Of a DNA stretch of 64,000 bases, positions 54,072 through 62,080 are shown piece by piece. This stretch comes from Corynebacterium jeikeium (GTDB lineage: Bacteria; Actinomycetota; Actinomycetes; Mycobacteriales; Mycobacteriaceae), in contig NZ_JFCQ01000021.1 in assembly GCF_000738265.1 (NCBI RefSeq), positions 1 to 64,000 of the forward strand, given 5' to 3'. Below the pieces are notes generated by a model. That model saw only the letters and a program-made list of their open reading frames with translations, had not been told where the DNA came from and ran no database searches. A program made the position numbers and the translations under genes. Every line of letters begins with the position of its first letter. Positions within the stretch are counted from its first letter, which is position 1.

Positions 54072-54839
54072 CTATTCCACCTCCCGGGAGGCAGCGTTAT
54101 CCGCGCCAACCTTCAGGCGCAGTGCGTGGTCCAGTGGCGGGCACAGGAAGCGCACGATGAGGCTGAGGAAGTAAAGGCTCATGCCGATCATCAGCATGTT
54201 GTCCGGTGAGACCAGCAGGCCGACCGCGCCGCACAGCGCAGCCGCAATCGGCAGGGAAAGGTCCTTGAAGCTCACGAACGCCTCGATCGCCAGCACCGTG
54301 AACAAGGCGATCAGTGCGAACTCCATGCCCTGGATCTCGAAAGGCAGGGCACTGCCACACAACGCACCGATCAGGCCACCGCCGACCCAGCCGGCCTGCA
54401 GCAGAATCTGCACCGCCATCACGCGGGCGGTCGACCACTTCGCATCGCGCCGGGCGGCGAGGATCGCATACGTCTCATCCGTCAGCGCGTAGATGCCATA
54501 AGCCCTGGCCAGCCAGCCGCGCACCTGGGCGATGGGGTAGTTCAGGGCGTAGAAGGCGTGGCGGAAGTTCACCAGGAATCCGTACAGCGCGGCACTCAGT
54601 GGCCCCACGCCACCGGTGACCAAGGAGACCGCCAGGAACTCCATCGACCCTGCGTAGATGACAAAAGAGAAGATCGGCGCCCACCACCACGCGAAGCCGA
54701 CCTGGCTGATCAGCAGGCCAAAGGCCAGACCCAGCGGCACCATGCCCAGGGCCACGGGCCAGGCGTCGGCGATTCCGGCGCGCCAGGCGCGGTTGCTGTG
54801 CTGGTCTGCGGTGTGCTGGTCTGCGGTGTGCTGGCTCAC
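54072..54839 (-). CDS. brnF: AzlC-family branched-chain amino acid exporter subunit (BrnF-like)
   Basis: A 255-residue AzlC protein: GIADAWPVALGMVPLGLAFGLLISQVGFAWWWAPIFSFVIYAGSMEFLA and NFRHAFYALNYPIAQV are family hallmarks. Seven or eight helices. Starts at GTG 54839 directly after the stop of the YqgE-like gene. In C. glutamicum brnFE is controlled by a divergent Lrp; no lrp gene is visible here, so control differs. The N-terminus has a short QHTADQHTADQH duplication. Confidence 0.9.
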   Translation of the reverse strand: MSQHTADQHTADQHSNRAWRAGIADAWPVALGMVPLGLAFGLLISQVGFAWWWAPIFSFVIYAGSMEFLAVSLVTGGVGPLSAALYGFLVNFRHAFYALNYPIAQVRGWLARAYGIYALTDETYAILAARRDAKWSTARVMAVQILLQAGWVGGGLIGALCGSALPFEIQGMEFALIALFTVLAIEAFVSFKDLSLPIAAALCGAVGLLVSPDNMLMIGMSLYFLSLIVRFLCPPLDHALRLKVGADNAASREVE

Positions 54840-55694
54840 CTAGTTGCGCTCCGGGTGGCTCGCCCAGGTCACGAACAGGTTGTCGGGGAAGGGGCGCTTC
54901 TTCATTAATTGACGCCACGTCTCCGCCGGCCGATCTGTGAACACATCCTCGGCGGTTGCGGCCTGCACGCCGACTAGCCCGGTTTCCACCCAAGTGCGGA
55001 GGTCCTCTACCTCCAGGCGGACGTAACTGTGGAAAAGTCGCAGACCCCGCAGCATGGAAGGATCCACGTGACCGACTACCTCCGCGACCTGCTCATCCAC
55101 GCTGGGTGCGCTTTCAACAGTGCTGATCAGCAGAAATTGGCCACGCTTGCCGAAGCGTGTGGGGGCGGGGGTTGGGGTGGCGTCCAGCTCCAAACGATCA
55201 GAGTCTAGAAGGCCGACGGCAAGCACGACGGGTTCCTGGTTGCCGCCGATGAAGAAGACCTTCGGCTTGGTGAGCCGGTCCGCGAGGGCGGGCATGTGGT
55301 TGGCGGCGGCTTCGCTGCTCATGAGGCCGAGCTGGACCGCGATGATCGTGGCGCCGTCCACGCTGGATTCAGCGCTGTCCCTGCCGGGTTCCGCGCTGTC
55401 CGTGCCGTCCGCGCCGTCGACGCCAGCGCCGTCCTGCACCTCCAGCACCAGTAGCGCATCCGCGCCGGGCAGCCCCGGCTCGGCTAGCACGCCCGGCGCA
55501 TTGCCGAAGACAGACATGAATTTCTGCAGGTCATCGACGGTAACATCGGCGGACTCGACGAAGCCGGCCGGGTCGACGACCGCGGCGGGGGATTGGAATA
55601 TCACGTCGCCGGGCTGCACGTCGAACGGCAGCTGCTTGTCCCGGCTCTGGTCCCAGCTTTGGTCCCAGCTGTCGCTTAGCTGATCCGCGGTCAC
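54840..55694 (-). CDS. Divergent YqgE/AlgH-family protein
   Basis: A 284-residue protein from GTG 55694, which overlaps the cca stop (GTGA). The N-terminal part PGDVIFQSPAAVVDPAGF aligns with the YqgE start (L-x-x-A-x-P-x-x-x-D-P-x-F); the C-terminal part (KVFFIGGNQEPVVLAVGLL, MLRGLRLFHSYVRLEVEDL, DVFTDRPAETWRQLMKKRPF) follows YqgE closely. In YqgE the middle reads GLVLNRP; here it is a ~35-residue acidic insert (GADGTDSAEPGRDSAESS). Function of the family is unknown. Co-translated with cca and followed at once by brnF. Confidence 0.7.
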   Translation of the reverse strand: MTADQLSDSWDQSWDQSRDKQLPFDVQPGDVIFQSPAAVVDPAGFVESADVTVDDLQKFMSVFGNAPGVLAEPGLPGADALLVLEVQDGAGVDGADGTDSAEPGRDSAESSVDGATIIAVQLGLMSSEAAANHMPALADRLTKPKVFFIGGNQEPVVLAVGLLDSDRLELDATPTPAPTRFGKRGQFLLISTVESAPSVDEQVAEVVGHVDPSMLRGLRLFHSYVRLEVEDLRTWVETGLVGVQAATAEDVFTDRPAETWRQLMKKRPFPDNLFVTWASHPERN

Positions 55695-57400
55695 TTCTGC
55701 GTTCCACCTTCCTGCTCGGCCCACCATTGCTTCAGCGCGGTGATGGCGTCGTCGCGCTCCATCGGCCCGCGATCCAGCCGCAGTTCCTTCAGATAGGCCC
55801 ACGCCTTGCCCACATCGGGGCCGGGCTTCAGATCCAGGATCTGCATGATCTCATTGCCGTCCAGGTCGGGGCGGACGGCGGCGAGGTCCTCCTGCTCCTG
55901 CAGCTGTTCAATACGCTTTTCCAAGTTATCGTAAGTGCGCTGCAGCCTCTGGGCTTTTCGCTGGTTGCGGGTGGTGCAGTCCGCGCGGACTAGGAGGTGC
56001 AGCAGTGGCAGCAGCTCGCCCGCATCGTTGACGTAGCGGCGCACCGCGGAGTCGGTCCAGGTGGATTCGTTGTTGTCCTTCTCGCCGGCGCCGCGCGGAG
56101 CATCCTGCCTCGGACCTCTGCCCTGAGTGTCCGCGTAGCCGTGGAAGCGCATGTGCAAGAACACCAGCTGGCCAATGTCTTGGACGTGCTGCTTGGAGTA
56201 CTTGAGCTTCCGCAGGCGGCGGCGGGTAATGCGCGCGCCGACGACCTCGTGCTGGTGGAAGGTCACCGCGCCGGATTCGGTAAAAGCCCTGGTATCAGGC
56301 TTGCCGATGTCGTGCAGCAGCGCGGCCATGCGCAGTTCCAGCGAGGGCTCCAGGCCGCGTTCGGCCTCCAGGTTCACGGCGTTGCGCAGCACCATCAGCG
56401 AGTGCCAGTACACGTCCTTGTGCTGTCGGTGCTCGTCCTGCGTGAGCTTCAGCGCCGGCAGCTCCGGCAGCACGTGGTCGGCCAGCCCGGTTTCGACCAT
56501 CAGGTCCAGCCCCACCCACGGCGCCGCGCCGAGCATCAGCTTGTTCAGCTCAACGGCCACGCGCTCGACGGTGATGCGGCTGATCTGCTCGCTCATCGCC
56601 GCCATTGCTTCCTTGACTCTTTTTGTGACGCCGAACTCCAGCTGCGAAACGAATCGGCAAGCGCGGAGCATGCGCAGCGGGTCGTCGTTGAAACTGATCT
56701 GCGGGCTGTCCGGGGTATCGAGCACTCCGGCCTGGAGGTCTTCGAGGCCGTTAAGGGGGTCGCGGAGCTGGTGGTTTCCGTCAGGGGACAGTTCCAGCGC
56801 GATGGCGTTGGCGCGGAAGTCGCGGCGGATGAGGTCCCCGTCGAGGCTGTCGCCGAAGGAGACCTCGGGGTTGCGGGACTGGCCGTCATATTGGTCGGCG
56901 CGGAAGGTGGTAATCTCCAGGATCTGACCCTTGACCAGCGCAGATACGGTGCCGTATTCAATGCCCGTGTCCCACACTGTTTCTGCCAGGGGCGTGACGA
57001 TGTCGACGATGGCCTGCGGCCGGGCGTCGGTAGTGAAGTCCAGGTCGTGGGAGAGGCGCCCGAGCAGGGCGTCGCGCACAGACCCGCCGACGAGGTAGAG
57101 GCTGTGCCCAGCGTCGTGGAAGGCCTGCGTGAGCGGCAGAAGGTCGCGGTCGAGCGCGCGCAGGGAGGTGAAGGCCTCCTGCAGCATGCCGTCGACGGTG
57201 CGCGGCTGTTCCGGGGCTTGGGCCTGCTGTGCCTGGGTGGCAGGCGCGGCCTGCTTAGCCTGCGTCTCGGCCTGCGCCTTGAGCTTCTGTGCCTTGGGCT
57301 TCTGTGCCTGTGCCTCGGCCTGCGCCTTGAGCTTCTGTGCCTTGGGCTTCTGTGCCTTGGCGGATTCCTGGTTTGCGGGGGAGTGGGCGGCGTTTGTCAC
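55691..57400 (-). CDS. cca: CCA tRNA nucleotidyltransferase
   Basis: A 569-residue class II-type enzyme. After an Ala/Gln/Lys-rich leader (repeats of KAQKPKAQKLKAQAEAQ, about 60 residues) come LVGGSVRDALLGRLSHDLDFTTDA with the catalytic D-x-D pair, RRDFRANAIAL, and DDPLRMLRACRF. An HD domain follows, ALLHDIGKPDTRAF, as in actinobacterial PcnA-type enzymes. It adds or repairs the 3' CCA of tRNA, fitting the serine tRNA here, which lacks encoded CCA. GTG 57400 is the chosen start; TTG 57436 is possible. Conserved neighbour set with NUDIX, DUF6049 and MurJ. Confidence 0.92.
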   Translation of the reverse strand: MTNAAHSPANQESAKAQKPKAQKLKAQAEAQAQKPKAQKLKAQAETQAKQAAPATQAQQAQAPEQPRTVDGMLQEAFTSLRALDRDLLPLTQAFHDAGHSLYLVGGSVRDALLGRLSHDLDFTTDARPQAIVDIVTPLAETVWDTGIEYGTVSALVKGQILEITTFRADQYDGQSRNPEVSFGDSLDGDLIRRDFRANAIALELSPDGNHQLRDPLNGLEDLQAGVLDTPDSPQISFNDDPLRMLRACRFVSQLEFGVTKRVKEAMAAMSEQISRITVERVAVELNKLMLGAAPWVGLDLMVETGLADHVLPELPALKLTQDEHRQHKDVYWHSLMVLRNAVNLEAERGLEPSLELRMAALLHDIGKPDTRAFTESGAVTFHQHEVVGARITRRRLRKLKYSKQHVQDIGQLVFLHMRFHGYADTQGRGPRQDAPRGAGEKDNNESTWTDSAVRRYVNDAGELLPLLHLLVRADCTTRNQRKAQRLQRTYDNLEKRIEQLQEQEDLAAVRPDLDGNEIMQILDLKPGPDVGKAWAYLKELRLDRGPMERDDAITALKQWWAEQEGGTQK

Positions 57401-57450
57401 GCTGCCAGATTCTACTAGCCCGGGGTTTCGAGCCAACCAGCCCCATCTGT

Positions 57451-57566
57451 CCCGCTCCTACTCACCCAGATTCTCACCTGCCCCACTTGCCCCGCTCCTA
57501 CTCACCCAGATTCTCACCCGCCCCACTTGCCCCGCTCCTACTCACTCAGATTCTCACCCGCCCCAC
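57451..57566. repeat. 40-bp tandem repeat, three copies
   Basis: CCCGCTCCTACTCACCCAGA starts units at 57451, 57491 and 57531; each goes on with TTCTCACC and CCCCACTTGC. Substitutions are few and the third copy is incomplete. Confidence 0.9.
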
Positions 57567-57619
57567 CATTAACATCCACCCCTTGAGTATTGGATGAGCA
57601 GTGCAACAAAAACGACAGA

Positions 57620-57739
57620 TGTCGGAAAAGTTGCAGTTTGTAATTCTGAGCCTCCCAACGACTGCGCCAAAAATTCTCTGACCTGCACGTTTACACATTT
57701 GCAAATTGTGTTCATTAACGTTTTGCAATTTTTCCGACA
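57620..57739 (-). mobile_element. Type A inverted-repeat element A5
   Basis: Terminal repeats 57620-57635 (exact) and 57724-57739 (one mismatch), total 120 bp; core TCTCTGACCTGCACG, reversed. No clear outer copy, though TGCAACAAAAACGACA at 57602-57617 is similar. Confidence 0.8.
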
Positions 57740-57843
57740 TTTAGTCCTGCAAAGCCCCCACCCCAAGCCTGCTCGAGCCCTTCCTCAACCCCACCCCAGA
57801 CCCTGCCTCAGACCCTGCCCAAACCCCCTCACCCCGCCCGAAA

Positions 57844-57963
57844 TGTCGCTAGATCGGGAATCTGCAGAGCGAATCCTAAAGGCCCGCAATTCCACAACGC
57901 TCTGACCAGGCATTTTGCAAAATCGACACTGATTGTCAACAACCAATTCCCGTTCTAACGACA
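57844..57963 (-). mobile_element. Type B inverted-repeat element B2
   Basis: Left terminal repeat TGTCGCTAGATCGGGAATC (two changes) at 57844-57862, right repeat at 57945-57963 (one change), 120 bp in all. Core CGCTCTGACCAGGCA, reversed. It follows A5 at 105 bp, just as B1 follows A3 at 128 bp. Confidence 0.8.
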
Positions 57964-58132
57964 TTTGGGGCAGCTGGGAGGGGTGCAGAGGGGAAGAGGT
58001 TGCTATATCGAGGCTCTCTTCCGCACTCACAGCTCCATCGGCACCTAACGCCCCGGCCGAAACGTCGGCCGCACACTGGCTAGTTACAAATTCAGTTCCA
58101 CATTGTGCAAGGAACCGGCTATCGTTATCAGA

Positions 58133-59056
58133 ATGAATGGAAACGACAGCACCGGAAACGGCACGCCCCGCCGCCGGCGCCGCCGTCCCAGAAGAAGGCA
58201 CCGCTCTGGCCACAATCAGCAGCAAAAAAATAGCCAGAACAACAGCCAAAATGGTGGCCAGAACAACCGCCAAAGCAATGGCCAGAGCAGCGATAACCAG
58301 GGTAATAGTCAGGACAAAAGCCAGTCCCGCCGCGGCAAGGGCGGAAATGAAAGCAGCAACGGAAACCACAACAACAAAAACCACAACAGTGGAAACCGTG
58401 GCAAGGGAGCCAGCGGCGGCAAGAGCTCCGGCTCTGGCAACCACCAAAACCCCCGAATCCAAAACCCTCGCAACCAGCGCAGCCGCAACCAGCGGAATCG
58501 GAACCGCAACCGCCAGAACCCGCGCCGCAACTCCTTCGACGAGCACTCGAACCTCCCGACCTCCGTGGAGACTTCCGCGGGCGGCCTAGTGCTATCTGGC
58601 CTGGCGGAGGCCGTGCAACCCAACGGCGACGTGGACTTTTCCTCGATTTACGTGGCGCTGATCGGCCGCCTGGACCGCCGCGGCAGGCTGCTGTGGTCCA
58701 TGCCGAAGGGTCACATCGAACCGGATGAATCCCAGCACGCCACCGCCGAGCGTGAGGTGTGGGAGGAAACGGGCGTGGCCGGCGAAGTCATCGCAGACCT
58801 CGGCACCATTGACTATTGGTTTGTCTCGGAGGGCATCCGCATCCACAAAACCGTCCACCACCACCTGCTTCGCTATGTCGATGGCGATCTGAACGACGAA
58901 GATCCAGAAGTCACCGAGGTCCGCTGGCTGCCCGTGAACCGCTTAATCGAGCATCTTGCCTACGCCGACGAGCGCCGCCTTGCCCGCCAGGCGTTCGACA
59001 GTCTCGCGGATCTGGCTCGCGCGGAGGCCGATGCAGGCCGAGCCACGCCACGCTAG
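58133..59056 (+). CDS. NUDIX hydrolase with long basic N/Q/R-rich N-terminus
   Basis: A 307-residue protein from ATG 58133. Residues 5-135 are a low-complexity tract of Asn, Gln, Arg, Ser, Gly and His (e.g. [31 protein letters not shown]), strongly basic and A-rich at DNA level, unlike the neighbours. The Nudix domain follows with [23 protein letters not shown] (perfect box). The mycobacterial counterpart beside cca is MutT4 (Rv3908). The basic tail suggests RNA or DNA binding; the substrate is unknown. Confidence 0.88.
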   Translation: MNGNDSTGNGTPRRRRRRPRRRHRSGHNQQQKNSQNNSQNGGQNNRQSNGQSSDNQGNSQDKSQSRRGKGGNESSNGNHNNKNHNSGNRGKGASGGKSSGSGNHQNPRIQNPRNQRSRNQRNRNRNRQNPRRNSFDEHSNLPTSVETSAGGLVLSGLAEAVQPNGDVDFSSIYVALIGRLDRRGRLLWSMPKGHIEPDESQHATAEREVWEETGVAGEVIADLGTIDYWFVSEGIRIHKTVHHHLLRYVDGDLNDEDPEVTEVRWLPVNRLIEHLAYADERRLARQAFDSLADLARAEADAGRATPR

Positions 59057-59126
59057 GGATCGCTAACCGATCGCCAGGTCGGGCTGCTAAAACTAGTAGG
59101 GCTGTCAAGCTGCCAGCACGGCCAGC

Positions 59127-59147
59127 AGTTCTAGTACTGCTAGAACT
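59127..59147. promoter_or_regulatory. Inverted repeat before DUF6049 gene
   Basis: AGTTCTAG-TACTG-CTAGAACT, an eight-bp perfect stem, in a stretch with several further CTAGTAG/TAGAACT copies (59093-59155). It may be an operator or a hairpin in the leader of the gene starting at 59193. Confidence 0.45.
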
Positions 59148-59192
59148 AGTAGAACTTAGGTAAGCATGTAGTTGTGCATAAAGGTGAGCGCC

Positions 59193-62045
59193 ATGTCTAG
59201 ATTCCCCCGCGCCTTCGTGGCGTTTGGTGTGTCTACTGCGCTCTGCGCTCTTTCTGCCCTTCCGGTCGCTCCGGTTGTTGCTGCTCCTCTTTCGGACGCC
59301 AACTCAACCCCCGCCGCCCAGGCCGAGAAGTCGCGGCCAATCACAACGCCTGACCCCTCCGGATCCGATGCGCACGAGGATTCCACCTGGGCGAACCCTC
59401 TGGCCCGCTCGACGGATCCGGAGCAGGATGTCCGCCTGGAGATCACCGACATCGAGCCCGCCGAAGCCCACGCCGAAGCCCACGGCGCGCAGGCCGAAGC
59501 CCACGGCGCGCAGGCCGAAGCCCACGGCGCACAGGCTCAAGACCCCGCAGCGTCCCAGACCTATACCCTCCGCATCCGCAATGATCGCCCGCGCGCCCTG
59601 AGCAACCTCTCGCTCACTCTGTATTATCGCACCGCCGCAACGGCGGCCGAGGTGCGCGTCGCGCAGATCGCTAACCAGGGGGAATACGCCCTCCGCAGTG
59701 AGCCTTTGCAGCTCGACGGCATCCTCGGCCCAGGCGAATCGCGCGAGGTGCAAGTCACGCTACCGCTGGGTGCGGACTCTGGTGCCGCCCCTGGCACGGC
59801 CGCTTCTCCTGACGCCCCTTCGGCTCAATCCCTAACCATTCCCGCCAATGCCTTTAAAGAACCCGGCGCTTATCCCCTGTTGTTTAGCCTGAGCGGCCAG
59901 GATACGAACCCGGAAGATGCGGGGCAGTCCGGCGTACAGTACCTGGCGGTGACGCGAACTACGTTGAGCGTGGGGGCGTCCGAAAGAAAAGAAGAACAAC
60001 CCAGCACCCCAGTAACGGTGCTTTATCCGCTGGCGGGGCAGACCTATATGGCTCCTGGGCAGACGGGGGACGCGCCCAAGCGGCGACCCGCCTTCCTGAC
60101 GAAGGACCAGCTGGCGAAAGAAGTTGCCGACGGCGGCAGGCTGCGCGGACTGCTGGATGCGTACCGCGAGGCCAAATCGAAGAAGCTGAAGCAGGCGACG
60201 TGCATTGCGATCGACCCGGAGCTGCTGGATACCGTCAATAGGCTGGCCGAGGGCTACTTCGTAGGGGACAAGGCCCCCGACCCGGTCGAGGAACCCAAGC
60301 GGCTGCGCGACTCGTGGGACGAGATCCTCGGGGGCAAGGAAACCGACGCGCAGCACAAGCCGGGTAACACAGACGCCAAGCGATGGGTCGATGACCTGCG
60401 GGAAGTCGTGCAGAACAACTGCTCGGTGGCGCTGCCGTACGCGGGTGCGGATATCAATGCGCTGGCGCAGGTCGACTCTGATTGGCTGCGGGTGCGCGCG
60501 CTGGGGATGGGGCCCAGCGTGATCCAACGGATCCTCGGCGTGGTGCCGATGCAGAACGTCGTGGTGCCCGATTCCGGCTATGTTTCCCCGGAGGCGCAGA
60601 AGGTTCTGGCGGCGGGGATCACCAAGTCCCCGGACAAGGCGCAGCCGGTGGAAGCCGACGCATCGCAGCGCTTCGAGCAGACTGTGCAGGGCGAACCGGC
60701 GATTCCGCAGGCTGGACATGTGACGGCTCTGGTGGCGGATAACACCGTGACCGTAGAGCGCCCGGCCGCTTCCCCGACCGACGCGGAAACAGGCGCCGGC
60801 ACGCAGCACGGCGCGACCCCCAACCCCAGCCCCAGCCCGAGCGATGAAGAGTGGAACCAGCGCCTGGTGAACCTTCCGACCTCACCCGGCGCACAGGGCA
60901 CCACCGCGACAGCACTGCAGTATTCCGCGGACCTCGGCACCGTGCTCAAGGCGACCGGTGAGGACCCGGAAGTGTCCGCATATTCCAACCCTGAGCTGCG
61001 CTTTAACCTCGAAGAGGATAGTTCGGCAGCGCGTATGGCCACCGCCCAGGCAGTGCTGAACCTAGAGCTCGATTCCGGCCGACCCACCCTGGCCGTCCCG
61101 CCCGCGGCGTGGTCTGTCAACAAGTCCCAGGCCGCCAGCTTCCTGCAGACCATCAGCCAGCGCCTGGATGACAGCTCTGCCCGCCCCGCCCCGCTGTCCG
61201 AGGCTGTGCAGCCCCGTGGGATCGACCTCCCCGACGCGGCTGCCGGCACCACCCAGGTGCCGTTTTCCGACCCTGGGGCGTATTCCACCCCGTACCTCGG
61301 CACACTCACCGACGCTGCACGTGACCTGCGGCAACTCACCTTGTTCATGCACAACGATGCCACCATCGCGCTGACCCGCGAGGGCTTCACCAGCCCCTTG
61401 TTCGCCGACCTCCTGCGCGGCGTATCGTCCTATCGCAAGCGTGATCACGGCCATTCCAGCATCCTTCGTGAGGAACTCCGCAACAGGGTCACCCGGGTGG
61501 AGCAGGTCACCACGCAACTGCGCCGCTCTATCAGTCTGTTGCCGCCCGGCAATGTCTTCACGCGCACCTCCGATTCCTCGCCGTTGTTGGTCGTCGCCCG
61601 CAACGGTCTCCCCCTGCCGGTGACTGCGGTTGTTGGTTATTCTTCTGACGCCGACACCGACGTCACCGTCCACACGGACTCCGCGGACTCGTCGACGATC
61701 CCGGCGAAGGGCTCCATCACCTGGTCTTTGACTACAGACATCGCGGATACGTCTAAGCAGGTCAACCTGTCTTTGTGGTTGGCCACCGCCAACCACGATG
61801 GTGCGGGGGATCTGCAGGACGGAACTCGCATCTCCGACCCCGTGGAGCTGCGCGTGCAGTCCGTACCGGGACTGTCGGCGCGAGGGTTGGCGATCATCGC
61901 GGCGGTCCTGCTGGGCATCGGCGCGGCGGGCAAGATGTTGTGGGATCGCCGCGGTGGGCGTAGCTCGCAGAGCGCCAAGGCTAAGCCCCTGAAGGCCGAG
62001 CCCCTGAAGGCCGTTCCACGGCCAGTGGACGAGGATCAAAAGTAG
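59193..62045 (+). CDS. DUF6049 family secreted/anchored protein
   Basis: A 950-residue protein. ATG 59193 has AAAGGTGAG upstream. Signal peptide AFVAFGVSTALCALSALPVAPVVAA; a (AEAHGAQ)3 repeat near residue 95; large extracytoplasmic region with LDTVNRLAEGY and PYAGADINALAQ; a C-terminal helix ARGLAIIAAVLLGIGAAGKMLW and basic tail. DUF6049 proteins (Rv3909-type) sit between the NUDIX gene and murJ in actinobacteria. Role unknown; a periplasmic partner of MurJ or the wall machinery is inference from synteny. murJ follows after 35 bp. Confidence 0.85.
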   Translation: MSRFPRAFVAFGVSTALCALSALPVAPVVAAPLSDANSTPAAQAEKSRPITTPDPSGSDAHEDSTWANPLARSTDPEQDVRLEITDIEPAEAHAEAHGAQAEAHGAQAEAHGAQAQDPAASQTYTLRIRNDRPRALSNLSLTLYYRTAATAAEVRVAQIANQGEYALRSEPLQLDGILGPGESREVQVTLPLGADSGAAPGTAASPDAPSAQSLTIPANAFKEPGAYPLLFSLSGQDTNPEDAGQSGVQYLAVTRTTLSVGASERKEEQPSTPVTVLYPLAGQTYMAPGQTGDAPKRRPAFLTKDQLAKEVADGGRLRGLLDAYREAKSKKLKQATCIAIDPELLDTVNRLAEGYFVGDKAPDPVEEPKRLRDSWDEILGGKETDAQHKPGNTDAKRWVDDLREVVQNNCSVALPYAGADINALAQVDSDWLRVRALGMGPSVIQRILGVVPMQNVVVPDSGYVSPEAQKVLAAGITKSPDKAQPVEADASQRFEQTVQGEPAIPQAGHVTALVADNTVTVERPAASPTDAETGAGTQHGATPNPSPSPSDEEWNQRLVNLPTSPGAQGTTATALQYSADLGTVLKATGEDPEVSAYSNPELRFNLEEDSSAARMATAQAVLNLELDSGRPTLAVPPAAWSVNKSQAASFLQTISQRLDDSSARPAPLSEAVQPRGIDLPDAAAGTTQVPFSDPGAYSTPYLGTLTDAARDLRQLTLFMHNDATIALTREGFTSPLFADLLRGVSSYRKRDHGHSSILREELRNRVTRVEQVTTQLRRSISLLPPGNVFTRTSDSSPLLVVARNGLPLPVTAVVGYSSDADTDVTVHTDSADSSTIPAKGSITWSLTTDIADTSKQVNLSLWLATANHDGAGDLQDGTRISDPVELRVQSVPGLSARGLAIIAAVLLGIGAAGKMLWDRRGGRSSQSAKAKPLKAEPLKAVPRPVDEDQK

Positions 62046-62080
62046 ACACGCCCGGTTCTCCGTTAGGCAATGCACGCCTG

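Larger units (their letters stand above)
57401..58132. other. Repeat-only intergenic region between cca and NUDIX gene
   Basis: About 730 bp containing a 40-bp tandem array, a type A and a type B element, and about 170 bp of unique leader before the NUDIX gene. No protein gene beyond the small frames inside the elements is supported. Confidence 0.75.

Noticed and set aside
4130-61652. GGCGTCA as a polar FtsK-orienting (KOPS-type) or Chi-type sequence
   Set aside because: Occurrences are about equal on both strands within the window, whereas such signals are strongly strand-biased along a replichore.
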